Source: Chinchilla lanigera (lineage: Eukaryota > Chordata > Mammalia > Rodentia > Chinchillidae). From it: a stretch of 64,000 bases of DNA. Under the pieces are notes generated by a model. It did not search any database, was not told where the DNA came from, and worked only from the letters and a program-made list of their open reading frames with translations. Below are positions 10,320 to 23,200 of this stretch, piece after piece. The DNA lies in assembly GCF_000276665.1 (NCBI RefSeq), contig NW_004955487.1, positions 3,648,506 through 3,712,505 on the forward strand, in the 5' to 3' direction. A program made the position numbers and the translations under genes. How positions within the stretch are numbered: position 1 is the first letter of the stretch; every line of letters starts with the position of its first letter.

Positions 10320-13300
10320 CAGGAAGGTGGGCTAAGCAGGTAAAGTATGGATCTAGCCCTGATTCCCATCCACCCATGCCAGCCCATCCTCCAGAGCCCA
10401 GCATATCACTCCAAATCCTACCTTCACATGTTCTGTCTTCTGCTCAAAAGACTCTTTGGCTCCCAAATAAATCAAGTCAGATCAGCCCCAAATCAAGACT
10501 CCCATCATTTGGCAAAAGCTGTTCTCTAGAGACTCCTTCAGGCTGGGTTCAGAGTGAGGGTATGTGGGTTTTGGGGGATGTGCTCACAGCTCCAGGAAGG
10601 TCCCCATGGTGGACACAGAACTCTCCGTTCCTTGTGGCTCAGCTCAGATAACTGGCCTTCCCTGAACAAAGCCTTTCAAGTCTTATCCTTCTTCCTCTAA
10701 GCCTTACACCAACCTTGCCCTGGCACTTACCTGACTACCATAATGAGCTAACAAACTGACTTTTGGTTGGTTTGCCTGATATTAGTACACAAGCCCCATC
10801 GAGCAATGTTGGGAGACCTGGAGAGTCCATCAATATGAAGATGTAGAGCCTGTAGCTACAAAACAACACTCATAATACACATTCTCTGAGGTTTCTCCTC
10901 CTCTGAAATTGATCTACATGCAGTAAAAACACCAAATCACTGAAACAGGCTTCTAGCTCATGGACGTTTCAGAACATCCTACTTCAACATTTTTTTGAAT
11001 GTGGGTTTAATCGCTCTGAATTACAGTGAGGGAATGAATGTGACACCAACTATGTGCAAAATCTTTGAAGCCAGGAAATCCTTGGGGCATGTGACAATTC
11101 TGGGATCACTGTGTCCTGATAATCAAAGTAACAATGATGACTGCTTGCAGACATGGAATCGCCACAAAGACAAGGGAGAAGCATCATCCACACTGGGGGG
11201 GACAACTGAAATGGAGCCCAAAGTCCTGTTTCCAGTAAGTGTGGCCTCTATCACAAGCCAGCCTGTGACCCTGCAGTACATCCCACTTGGGGGTGTAGAG
11301 GAGCCTGGGAGTGCTCACTCCTGCTCCATCTGTGCTATGACCAGAAACTAAGGCTGCAGTCACAAGCTCCAGGCACCTCCAGAGGAAGCACTAAAGGTTG
11401 CATTGACAGGCGCACGTTGCAGACACTCAAAAGCCAGGTGGAAGCCAAGCGCTGCCGCAGCATAATGATCAGCCTGCAGAGAGACGCCTGGTCCCCTTCG
11501 ATCCCAGGAGCTCCAGAAGCCTGTCACCCACTTGGGACAAATGAGAGGCGACGACAGGAGGTGTGAGCTACCCCAGGCTAAGCTAATGAGGAGAGGGTGA
11601 AACACAGGAGCTGTGCAGTCTGCTCATTTTCCAGGCAGCTACTGTTGGTGCAAGGTTAACATCGCACACCCAAAGGAAAGAAAATAAATCTGTGCTCCCT
11701 GTCAGCCGGGAGACAGTTTCCACATTCTATGAAGGGCAGAAATGGGCTCCCTTGGGAAATTAAAACAGCCATTTGGGTGAATCTTCAGGAGAACATGCAA
11801 TTAAAACTACATTTTTTTAAAAAATGACGTTTCCACCTCTGTGCTGTGTAGCTAGCTGCAGGAGGAAAAAAATCCAAAAGGTAGACTTGGCCTCCTTCTC
11901 AAGTCATTTGCTAAAGGGAAATCACAGCCACTCTATGGAGGAAAAAAAAGAAAAGCTTATGTACTTTTGCTCAGTTAAGACTCTCAGTTTAAAAAATAAG
12001 CAAAAGTGATCAAATTACCACATTAAAGGAATCAGAATTAGTAAACCCTGCTTTTCCCAGGATGGAGACCGGTTGAGACTATTGAAAAGGAACATTCCAA
12101 GGGTTTGAGAAGCTGTCTAAAGCTTTGCCGTGGTCCTGAGGAAGTTGGAAAGAAGAGTCCTCGCAGTGAATTGCTCCATTCACAGACGCTTCAAGTTGGC
12201 AGTTAAATGACAAAAGCCCAGGAACTCCGATATGATTACAATCTTGATGAGTGTCAGACAGCAGGGAAGGACAGAAAAATGAATAAGGACAGAAACAGAA
12301 CTATTTCCGCTCTGCTTAAAATTCTACAATTGCTTCTCTTTCCTCCTTCTCTATCCCTTTACATTCTCCTCCTTCTAGATTGTGCATTTTCCATTAGCTT
12401 TGATCAAATTTTAGCAAAATGTTAGGCTATGACATTACCAGGACACAAAGGAGGTAATTTATGTCCATATCAGTTCAGTCCTTTGAAATAACCATTAGCT
12501 GCTTTGAAATTATTGAAGGTTATCTTACAATGTTTACAATCTTCACACATATTCTGGGTTTTTTTTTAATTCATTCATTTTGATTCAGATACTATGTATT
12601 TGCACAATTGCTATAATCAAGTCTAATTATATAATTAGCATAACATATGTGATCATGTAATTAGAATGTGCAATTATAATGTGCAATTACATAATTACAA
12701 TGTATAATGGCATCGGGGTGTAAATATCCTTCTGAAATGTCAAGAAGAAATATCCTCTGTTTGCTCAAGAGGTAGTTTTAAAGTTCAGTTTCACTTTTTT
12801 TTTCCAGAGGGGAAATTCAAATATTTGAATCAACCACCTTTGTGATGCTTGGGAAGTAAAAGTTTTATTTTCTCTTCTTTTCATAGCTTTTCTAGCTGAA
12901 GCACAGGTAAGAAATTCCACAATGTATCAAATTAACTTATTTTCCAACATTATTGGAAGCAAGGAAAAATAGTATTAAAAATTCTAACCAAGTGAACAGG
13001 TTTCGAAAATGTACATATTTGATACAGCAAATGTGTACCTAAAAATACAGTATTTTTTCAATGGTCTTTCTAGACATGATTAGTTTTAAATCGTCACACT
13101 AGACATGATTGCCTGAATGTGTCCCAGTCATTTCAATTCCCAAAATACTCAAAATCAATTGCCTTGAATTTTTTTACCCACAGTTTCCCTTCCTGCCATG
13201 TTAATACCTTGCGGTTCTCGGACTTCAGCACAAATGAGAATCCCCTGCAGGCCTTATTAATACGGATTTCTGGGCCCCACCACTGGATTTCTCATGAGGT

Positions 13301-13399
13301 AACCCAGGAGTAACCCGGAGAATTTGCATCTATCACAGGTTCCCAGGCTGGGAGAAATATCCTCATATTAATCCCTGAGGTTCCCAAGCTGGGAAACCA
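10320..13399. other. Unannotated 3.1-kb stretch
   Basis: No repeat recognised. The largest ORF (10995-11351, 118 codons) lacks splice or start support. The 12.4-13.1 kb part is AT-rich. Confidence 0.5.
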
Positions 13400-13401
13400 G
13401 G

Positions 13402-13487
13402 GCTGGGGATTTAGCTCAGTGGCACAGCGCCTGCCTGGCAAGTGCGAGGTCGTGAGTTCAATTCCTGGTACCTGAAAAAAAAAAATA
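13402..13487 (+). mobile_element. ID-like SINE
   Basis: Body ggctggggatttagctcag through ttcaattcctggtacc with an A-rich tail. I did not establish a clear target duplication. Confidence 0.9.
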
Positions 13488-13495
13488 CAAAAAGC

Positions 13496-14009
13496 CAAGC
13501 TGTGAACCCAAGTTTGTGCTTACCTCTTCTTTGTTTCTCTGGCTCCCCACATCCACTGCACACTTGGTCACTGATTCCTGTGGATTCTGCCATAGAAAAG
13601 CGCCCCCTGAGTTAGTTCTCAGCCCTCTCTCTCCACCAGCCCTGGCCTCACTGAGCTCTCCTGTGGCTGTATGGAAAGCTCTACACCCTCTGCTTGCTTC
13701 CTTCCTGATCCAAACCTGCAGCAGTGCCAGTCTATCCCTATGGCATCCTACCATTTTGAAAATGTCCACTGGCTCCTCAAGGACAGCTGTGACCCTGCAC
13801 ACCTGCCTGAACCCCTCTAGTCAGGTGCCAGCTTTCTCTCCAGGCCCATCCCCAGTAATCACTGTGTTTTGATCCACTTGTGTGTAAATGCAGCAGGGCC
13901 TGATCACTCCCTAGAAGTTAAGAATCTTGTAGGTCAGGACTGCAATATGGGTGCAGAACAAGTAAAACTTCAAAGTCAAAAAGCAAATACTGAAAGAGAC
14001 AACTACAAG
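13496..14009. other. Unannotated sequence
   Basis: Overlapping 114- and 118-codon ORFs on opposite strands, neither recognised nor spliced. Probably chance in GC-richer DNA. Confidence 0.45.
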
Positions 14010-14206
14010 CCAGGTATAATCACGGCACTCTGGGAGGCTGAAGCAGGGGGATCATAAATTTGAGCCCAGCCTGGACAACTTAGTGATTCAACTAAATCTG
14101 GTGTTAAAATAAAAAGTAAAAAGGGCTGAAGATACAGGTCAGTGTGAAGGTCCTAGGTTAAATTGCCAGGACAGAAAAGAAAGAAAAAGAATGAGTGCAA
14201 GAGTAC
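14010..14206 (+). mobile_element. B1+ID composite SINE
   Basis: B1 part (ggctgaagcagggggatc), ID-like part (gggctgaagatacaggtcag), then an A/G-rich tail that grades into the GGAA tract. Confidence 0.75.
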
Positions 14207-14554
14207 AAAGGAAGGAAGGAAGGAAAGAAGGAAGGAAGGAAGGAAGGAAGGAAGGAAAGAAGGGAAAGGGAAGGGAAGGAGGGAGGGAGAGAGAGAAAGA
14301 AGGAAGGAAAGAAGGAAGGAANNNNNNNNNNNNNNNNNNNNNNNNNNNNNNNNNNNNNNNNNNNNNNNNNNNNNNNNNNNNNNNNNNNNNNNNNNNNNNN
14401 NNNNNNNNNNNNNNNNNNNNNGAAGGAAGGAAGGAAGGAAGGAAGGAAGGAAGGAAGGAAGGAAGGAAGGAAGGAAGGAAGGGGAAGGGAAGGGAAGGAG
14501 GGAGAGAGGGAAGGAAGGAGGGAAGGAAGGAAGCAAGGAAGGAACCCAAAGTCC
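14207..14554. repeat. (GGAA)n microsatellite containing an assembly gap
   Basis: GGAA/GGGAA units on both sides of exactly 100 N (14322-14421), a placeholder gap of unknown true size. All ORFs across it are artefacts. Confidence 0.95.
14322..14421. other. 100-N assembly gap
   Basis: One hundred undetermined bases within the GGAA repeat. Confidence 0.99.
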
Positions 14555-14714
14555 TCAGCATCAGGAAACTGATGGGAATGAACTAGCCAGAAAATAAGGG
14601 AAGGTGCACAGTCAGAAGGACCTCGTGCTGTGGTCCTGCTCTGTAACCAGAGAAATATTTACTGAATGTGATCAGAAATTACAATGTAGGTTGAAATGTT
14701 TAAAAATATATTAT

Positions 14715-15172
14715 AATAAAAGACACATTGCTACGAATCCCCTCACAATCCTCCCCTTGCTTTGCACACACTCATCCCATCGGCCTTGCCGCTTTCTGCA
14801 GCAGCTCTGGAGTCCTCTTTCCTGAGTGGGTTTAGTTGTGCTGCCCTAGCTGCCTCAGTGTCCTGAATTCATTCAAAACATTTCTCTTTCATGTTCATTT
14901 CAATTTTGAGGATGAGCCAGAAGTCTCCGGGTGACATATCGGGTGACTGAGGTGAGTGAGGACACAGGGTCATGTTTTTACAAGCTGCCTTTCCACTGGA
15001 GGGAACTCAGTAGCATTCACTATATTTTTATAATATTTCACAAAGACACTTACGAAAGAGGACTCCAGATCTGCTTTGCTAAGTGGCAAAACACTGATGA
15101 GATGAGTGGATTCAAAATAGGGGGGATGTTCTGAGGATGATTCATGCCAATGTGTCTTTTTTCTGTAATAAA
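14715..15172 (+). mobile_element. Foldback (long-TIR) element, copy 2
   Basis: Ends aataaaagacacattgctac and tgccaatgtgtcttttttc. The outer ~105 bp arms are reverse complements: left arm tctggagtcctctttcctga pairs with right arm tacgaaagaggactccaga. The best-preserved arms of the three copies. No intact ORF. Confidence 0.7.
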
Positions 15173-15914
15173 CATTTGATTTAAACATTCTCTGTATAAT
15201 TTGACCACATCTCATATGAGGGAGACATTTCATACAGTTTAAGAGGCAAAACTACATTCCTTACCTTCCTCTATAGTTTATCTGTATCTATATCTGCTGT
15301 ATCTGTAGTTACAGCTGTAGATGTCACATAAAACTATAGCTCTAGATATAGAGAGACATTCTCATTTCTGTAATTTACTGTTTTGGTTAAATTATACCTA
15401 TTAGAACACCTCTCCACAAAGCATTTACAAGGTCCCACCTCCGACAGTCCTCTTCGTCATTCTGAAATTCGCACTCAGTCTGTGTACTCAGTCTTTGATG
15501 AGCTTGCTCCCGTTTCTAAGGCTTCATCCATCCATTCACCCACTCCTCCACTTTTTCATCCTCTCAACAATCTATTTTGGGGATAGACCTTGAACAAAAC
15601 CCTGAGGACACAACAATTATAAATGTGATCCCTGCCCTTAACAACTCTACAATCTATGATCTCCAACTCTTTCAGGTAATATACTGAGCAGAACTATGAC
15701 AAAATGCTTTATTGTAATTGAATAATTCTCTTATAAACATGTGAACAATACTCAATATCATTCTGTGCCTTGGAGTGACTCAAAGGTGGTGGTTTTAAAA
15801 CTGCTTCCCCCACAGTCTTGGCTCTGGGGTACTGCTGAGAAAGGAAGATTTAACAGGAAGGCTACAGGCTCTACCCATATCACCCACATTACTGCTTAAG
15901 GTATAGACATTTTT
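15173..15914. other. Unannotated sequence
   Basis: Includes a short simple stretch of 'tatctgtatctatatctg' type at 15.28-15.36 kb. Nothing else recognised. Confidence 0.5.
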
Positions 15915-16128
15915 GGTACTAGAAATTGTGGAAACCAAGGAAACCTTAGGAAACCAAGGCCTTCTTACTGAGCTACATTCTCAGCCCTTTTTAATTTATT
16001 TTCTTTTATTTTGAGACAGGGTCTCACTAAGTCATTAAGTTGCCCAGGCTGGGCTTGAACTTGCAATCCTCCTGCCTCAGCTTCCCAGAGTGTTGGTATT
16101 ACAAGAGTGCACCACCACACCTGGCATG
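15915..16128 (-). mobile_element. B1+ID composite SINE, antisense
   Basis: A decayed reversed ID part (gagctacattctcagccc), then gagacagggtctcactaag and agtgcaccaccacacctgg of a reversed B1. Confidence 0.75.
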
Positions 16129-16645
16129 TATAGGGTTTTTAATGATGTGCTTTCCAAATTCTTGGAGCAGATGGGAAAGAAAAGTTTGGATGGGTCCTAA
16201 AGTAAGAGGGAAATAGTCCAAGAAGCAATTTTAGACTTGTGTGTGCTGAAAGTGCATATTTTGAATTGCTCCCTTAAATTAACCTGGGAGAGAGGCAGAG
16301 GAAGGGACTTAAATGGCTTCATGCCACCAGATAGATTTTAATCATCACCTGGGAGCTTCCAAAATTATGTTGTAAAAGCAGTTGCTATTTTTTCAGTTGA
16401 CACTCAAAAAATGCACTGTGCTCTGTATTAGCTAAATGTTGACCAACACATTCCATGACCAAATTATTCACCCTCTTGTTCTTCTGATGTGCCTAAGTGA
16501 ATACAGCAAGCCCAGATATTTCACAATAACCAGCCAAATATTTGGATACTTGACCTGTTTATACAACTTCCCTGGAAAAATCATGTTGTCAAATTTTCAA
16601 AAACAGAAATAGTAGAACTCAAAGCAACACTTATCTTTTTTTTCT
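16129..16645. other. Unannotated sequence
   Basis: No feature recognised. Confidence 0.5.
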
Positions 16646-16826
16646 TTGTAGTACTGGGGAGCAAACCCAGGGCCTTCGCATTGAGCTGCATCCCCAGTCC
16701 CTTTTATTTTTTATTTTGAGACACTGTCTCACTGTAAACTGCCTATGTGGGGCTCAAACTTGCAAACCTCTTACCTCAGCCTCCTAGAGTGCTGGGATGA
16801 CAGACGTGTGCTACCACACCCGGCTC
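16646..16826 (-). mobile_element. B1+ID composite SINE, antisense
   Basis: Reversed ID part (ggagcaaacccagggcc, ctgcatccccagtccc) joined to reversed B1 (gagacactgtctcactg ... gtgctaccacacccggctc). Confidence 0.85.
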
Positions 16827-17464
16827 ATTTTTTCCCCTAAATTGTCTTCCTGTTGAGAATTAGATATTGTATTGAAGAGCTTTGATGATGTGAATTTTAA
16901 GCAGAGACTCTTAGTCTCCCAATATCACACTGCATGAGAAATTCATGAGAGTGCAGTACATTTACAAGAAGTTGTTATTGGTCCTAAATTACCCCTGCAG
17001 ATTTTAAACTTAGGAAAACACCTGAAGCAGCATCCCTGTTGCTAGCTGAGATCCCCAGCCTGGTGATGAAAGAGACCTCCCTCCTCCTGGTTCTCAGACC
17101 ATGCAGCATTCAGGACACAGCTTTCAGTTCATACAAGAATGGCTCTCTCTGATGAGGCATCTTGTGTCTCCCATCAATGACAAGATGCAGAAGATGAAAA
17201 TCAAAGTGAAAAATAGCTTTCGACTAAACCTGAACTGGCAGATATTAGCATCTGAAGGGCAGTAAAGTGCTGTGTGGTCTTCATTGTCATCTGTCTAAAC
17301 AATAGTGTCCATACAGGTGGGTGAGGGAAAGGCACTGCCCACGCCTGGCTCAGGCAGTGACTACAATGGCCCTGGAGGCAGGGTACGGCAAGTTCATTGC
17401 AGAGGACAGGCTAGCCCTGAATCCCATGTGTGACAGTAGCCCATACATCATGAAGTCCATGCAC
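16827..17464. other. Unannotated sequence
   Basis: No feature recognised. Confidence 0.5.
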
Positions 17465-17888
17465 TGTGTATCAGCCCACTTTCCTGTCACTGGGATACAA
17501 TTCCCAACACCCAACATAAAGGAGGAGAGGTTGGACCTGGCTCTTGGTTTCTCGGGATTCAGTCCATGGTCAGCTGCACCAAGCAGGAGCATCATGGTGG
17601 AAGTGTGTGGCAGAGCAAAGCTGCTCATTTATGACAGCCAGGAAGCAGATCAGGGAAAAGTGACCAAGAAAGGCACAGGGACCAGGTACAGTCCCCAAGG
17701 TCACCTTCCATGACCCACCAGACACATAGAGCAGCAAGCTTTACTAATCTCCTGGGTGGCTCCCAAGCCAGTTTATGACCCAGTGTGACTCACACGTTGG
17801 CATCATCCAGACATCGCCTATGTTGGGGTGAAATCACCTCCAAGCCACAGTTGCATCTTTGCTGTTTAGTCTATCCCACTGCATAACA
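17465..17888 (-). mobile_element. MaLR-type LTR, antisense
   Basis: Starts tgtatcagcccactttcc and ends ccactgcataaca. It shares 'acaattcccaacacccaac' and 'cagtccatggtcagctgc' with the copies at 44.8 and 63.8 kb. Confidence 0.75.
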
Positions 17889-20080
17889 CAAAGAGGATCA
17901 GAAAACACACTTTGCACTTGGGATTCTCATATGAAGAACCAAAAGTGCAAGGCCAGCAAGTGGTCAGGGCCCTGGAACTGCACAGTGTGACAGCAAGGGA
18001 AGGGCAGGACTCCCTTTGAAGCCTGAGGCCCTGCTCCAGGACCTCTTGGTCAGCCTGGACTGCAGAGAGCAGGCTGAGCAGGAGGCTGTCCCCAAGGACA
18101 AGAGGGAAACAGTTTCATCTATGACTTTTCAGGCAGAGACTTTGCTGCAGAATGTGAGAAGAGCGTATGGAACATGCTATCTTCAGGTGCCAAGCTTCCT
18201 GGGTTTTCAAGTGTCCGCTCTCAAGGCCCTCAAGGAGCACATGCTGTCCACTCACTTGATGATGACAGAGTCTCTCCTGCTTCACCACACACAACACCAA
18301 GATCCCACCCTGTCTGTCTCCTGGTTGCGGGGACCCAGGTGGGCAGCACTGGGTGCTGGGCCAGTCCACGCCTTTCACCCTCATCCTTCCCTGCAGAGCT
18401 GCAGCCTCTCCACCACCCTCACCTTTAACTGGGCTTCACTGAAGAGATCACTTCGTAAAACTGCAGTAGGAATCTACTTCCTATCCGTACCATCATTATT
18501 AAATATTTCCCGCCAAAAATAAAGGTAGATTTCACAAAGGCAAGGGCTTGTTTTTTCTGTACTGTCCCCTGGGCACCTGGAAGAGGCAGGGTATATAGCA
18601 GGTGTTGGGGCACAGTTAAGAGGGGAGAAAGGAGTGCAGGAGGGACAAGAAGCCTGTCCCTGGGTGTCCTGTTGTCCCTGCTGGGTGCTGACCTTCCACC
18701 AGCCTCAGGAAACTCGCAAGGAGCCCCTTTGTCTTCTTAAGACTCCCTGCCCACCCTGGACGGCAGGCCAGGCCCCAGACAATGCAAGCCTTTCAGGTCC
18801 CTGCTGGACCCCAGACAGGCTCTCCTTGTCTAAGTCCACTTCCTCCCTTTTGGACACTGTTGGGCCATTTCCTGAGTCCCCCAACTGGAGCCTGTCTGCC
18901 CCAGCACCTGAGGGCTCACATGGCCAGCAGGGTCAGCCCTGCAGCCGGTGTGAGCCTTTGGGTCACCATGTGCTGTGGGGCACAAGTTCCTCTTAGGTCT
19001 GTCACCTTGTTCCTTGATGCCCACTTGCAGCCTGGCTTCAGAAAAACCACTTGCTCTGATTTAATAACCAGACGAGGAAGATCTGCCTACAGAACAGGAC
19101 TAGCAATCTAGGGCCTCATATTCCGTGGTTGAAGGGGCCTCCTTGATTCTGCTGGAAAGGGTCTCCAATGATTGCCACCTGCAAATAATTATCCCCGGGT
19201 AGATCACACTGGTGCACATCTGGAAGCCATAGAGCGCCAGCAGGGAGGCGGCCGCTCTCGCAAGTGGCTTTCCTCGCCGTCCATGGCTACATAGTGTTAG
19301 GCTATGGAAGGCGGCCGCCCTGCAGATTACGGAAAATCGCATCTACCTCACAGTTGGAGGGAATGATTGCTAGGGCTTTGTTGTGCGATGTAAGAAGCCA
19401 CATCCAAGCTTGAAATAGCCCTGGAACCAGGACTTAGGGCTCAGTTCTCTCAAAGCTTGTAGGCAGGAAGGGTTTTCAATTTTGGACATTCTCAGTACTT
19501 TCCGGGTTGTTTTTCTCACATCCTGTTTTCTTTGATTGCCCTCGTGTGCTGTGTCTTGTAAGTAAGCTCTGAGGATAACTAAGAACATGATTATCTTGCA
19601 TTTCTAAGGATTTTAGAAGATTTCTTGTGGAAAAAAACACTCCTGTTTTCATCCATCTATTTCTCTGAATGCATTTATCACTCTTTATGTCTACAATCCC
19701 AACAAATAAATAAAAGACTGATGCTAAATCTTGTCTCATTCTAGCAAAAAAGTAAAGTCCTGCATGAATCCATACAATAAAGTGGGAAAACTGGAAAAAC
19801 GAACAACAACCAACTAACTGGGGAATTTCCGATAACACTTTCCTTTTATATTTTATAATTGATAAACTTAATAGTTCCGTTGTTTTGATCAGTTTTCTAA
19901 TAAGTATTTTAATGATAATTTAGTTCTGAATAACTTAATACCTCCTTTCTTATTGTCAAAAAAATTTTAAATTCATTTCTATACAAGTTCACCAAAACTT
20001 TGTCACCAAACCAAAGACAACATGTAAAATAAACATCTTCAACCCAATCTCATTCATGAACAGAGATGTGAAAGTAATTT
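17889..20080. other. Unannotated sequence
   Basis: 18.0-19.0 kb is GC-richer and holds a 168-codon plus-strand ORF (18016-18522) with no recognised domain and an opposing 89-codon ORF. 19.2-19.35 kb has two gcggccgc sites. 19.8-20.05 kb is AT-rich. Confidence 0.45.
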
Positions 20081-20082
20081 TT

Positions 20083-20244
20083 AAACCAGGAACAGTGGGG
20101 TATGCCTACAATTCCAGCACTCAGGAAGCTGAGGCAGGAGAATTATTGCAAGTTCAAAGCCAGTCAGGGCTACATAATGAGTTTAAGGCCAGCCTGGACT
20201 AGATAGTGAGACTCTGTCTCAAAAAAAAAAAAAAAAAAAAAAAA
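20083..20244 (+). mobile_element. B1 SINE
   Basis: ggaagctgaggcaggagaat, then the duplicated module (agttcaaagccagtcaggg / gagtttaaggccagcctgg), tgagactctgtctc and a poly-A tail. Confidence 0.9.
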
Positions 20245-20245
20245 T

Positions 20246-23200
20246 TAAAAAACTAAATTGAATCAGAAATATATAAAAACAAAATAAAATATAAGTCATG
20301 ACCAAGTTGCTGCTTCGGTCCTCCAAGTCCTGCTGTGACTGTGAAGATAGCTACATTTGAAAGGAACAGAGCCAAAGGGCCTCTACACTGTCCCAGAGGA
20401 GGGAGTGGCGGGAACATCCCTGGGGTGATGGCTGAACCCAAGCTTCAAGCAGGAGCAGAAAGGAATGCGGCAAAGTGAGTTGATGCAAGTGATTGAGATC
20501 AAAGACAGGTTTCCAGAAAAAGGGAGCAACTTAAGAAAAGCTGCGGGGAGGAGCAAGCATCCCATGAATGAGATGAAAACTATAAAGTGCAACAGATTTT
20601 GTTTCATGTTGTTGTGTTTTTTAACCTGATGCCACCAAGAAGATCATCAGAGAAAGGTAAGATAAAGACTCATCCTTTGGGCACCAGGTGACCTCTTAAA
20701 AGCCCCTACCCTACAACCTACAAGGTTTCCTTTGCTGATGAAAGTTTCAAGCCCAAGTTCCTGGCCTGTGACCCTTTCCCACATTAGAGAGTGTGCAGCT
20801 CAGCATTTGGATAGACAGGTTGGTAAACAGAAAGGCAAAGCCGACTCGTGATGACCTACATTAACGGAAAGGATCACACATGTGAGTCCAAACCACGGTG
20901 AACCCAAATCCCACTGTAAAGCCGTAAGCTATTCGTCTCAACTTTCCTTCCACCAAGCTTTTTCAGGTAGAGCTTGAAGGGGAGAGAAGGAAAAAATAGA
21001 AATACTATCATCTTGTTTTAAATGCTTGAATACCTCTGTTTTTCCTTTCTTCTAGGGGTATTAATCTATAGCAAAAGAACAGCTCCAATGGACCACACAC
21101 TCTTGTTTTAGCCTCCGAATTACAGCTAAGCCTCAAGCGCAGCTTATCTTCCTAGAACAAAGGTATTAATCCATGGGCACAGGGACAGGTGTGCCACCAT
21201 TATCCCATCTGCAAGTGGGTAAGCCACATCAGTGAGCAGTGATCTGTGTTTACTAACTTGGTCCCCCACCCCGTCCCACAGGCAAACACCATAAACCATG
21301 CAGGTGAGAGGTGTGTGTCCTCCCTCCACTACCCTCCAGACACAGTGCTGCTCTTCTGAGACTTTCCTGGGACCAGCTGCTCTTACCTCGCTCAGACTGC
21401 CCATAGCTACAGACAGGAAGGACCGTACAGAGCCCCACCTCGATCCCTTCTGCCGTGGAGGGGTCTGTCCTGTGGCTGGGAGTGGGGCAGAGTGGTGGAC
21501 AGGCTCAGATGGCCCATGAGTAAGATGACCTCTGTCCCAAGGAGCTGTGAATGGTCTCTCAGCTATCTGATCTCCCTGAACTCTGATGTCCTGTGTTTGC
21601 ACAAAATATTAATAACTCCTCATTGTTCATGTGCATTTGAAGATTGGTAAATCTCTGGCATGTGGATTTAAGTAGCATGTTCCAGACAAGCAAGCATAGA
21701 CAACTGTCTTCTCCTGAGCCTCAGTTTCCCTGTGGGGAATCCCCCTAACGGATGGCACTGCCGTGGATGCCCATGGCAGATGCAAACTACATTTTAAAAA
21801 GAACTCACTCGGGTTCACGGTTGTCTGCATTGGCAGCTCCATTATCGTGATAATTAAAAGCTCCAATAATTGTCATGAAAGAAAGGAGGAAAAAACATAC
21901 TAGGCCATGGCCCTGGACACGTGAGCAGTCCATAAAAGTTGGCTGTTGCTGCTGGGGGTCTGAGAGCCTCTAGACCTTTCCTAATGGTCCATATTGCTTC
22001 CACCTCCCTGCCCTTCCCAAACCCCTGGGGCAACCGTACTGCTCCCAACACTTGCCACCCCCTCCTCAGCTCTGGTGGATTCCTCTTTATTTCTATACCC
22101 AAAAGCGTCAGTTCTACAGAACCAGGAGAGCAGAATCCGAGCCAGGAAGAGATGCATAACAACCACTTGGTGGCTGAGACCCAAGCTTGGAGATCTGTCT
22201 GAAGAAAGCAAGGGACTCTTCCAGGCCAGGGGGTCCCCCCTGCAGGGCTCCACAACAAGCAGCTGTCACAGCCCTCACAAGAAGTGACAGCGGATCACCA
22301 GGCAGTACCCACTGCATCCCAGGCATATCTGGAGCAGTTTCTGTAAATGATTTTCTTTCAAGAGATAGAGAAAGGGGGAAGGAGCGGAGGGGAAGGGGAT
22401 GTAAAAAGAATTCAAATGTGTTCGGAACATGTACCTACTCTCTGCGAGGACAGGGATCATTCTGTATTTTAAACATGGTCTAAAAACATGTTTTAAATAA
22501 ATAAATGACATGAAAAATATTTTTTAAAGTAATAATAATAATTCTCATGACCCAGAGGCTGAACAGGAAGATTCCCAGGATGGATGGACTCCTGTGAACA
22601 CCAATGAGTGACTGACCATTCCAGGGAGGCTGTGACTATCTTGGGACATGGTCTCTACAGAGTGGCCTGGGTGATTTTTCTCAGGGACAACAGGAGAATG
22701 GCAAGAAGCCCACAGGAAGGACAAGGCAGCAGCCCTAGGGTTAGCACCAGCCAGCGGAGGGTGCCCAGCAAGCCACTCGGTCTCACTGCTAATGACACAG
22801 GAATGGACAAACTCTGAGCTTCTGTAAGGCTTTTAGTGCTATACAGATTTATATTTTTACATGGAGAGAGGCTCACTAATACACACCAGTGTCTTCACAT
22901 GAAAGAGGGAAGGTATTAGAATTGCTGCTGTCACCAGCACATCCCATGCTTCCCCTGTGGAGATTCAGGATGTGCTCCTGACCTCTCTGTGGTTATACAT
23001 GGCCACCTGGCTCACACTGGCAGAAGTGACTTGTGCTTCCAGACAGATATCTTCGAGGCAGAATCCTCCATGCTGCCTTACCTGGTGATAGGTGGTGGTC
23101 CTGAGCCCCTACCCATCAGAAAGAAGCATGTGAATGAGCAAGAAGTTCACTTCTGGGAGTGGGGCCTGTTGTCACTGGGCATGGAGCAAACTATCCTGAC

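Noticed and set aside
14139..14597. ORFs of 125-144 codons across the gap
   Set aside because: They translate GGAA repeats and N bases.
18016..18522. 168-codon plus-strand ORF
   Set aside because: Opens at TTG, no recognised domain, no splice or poly-A support.
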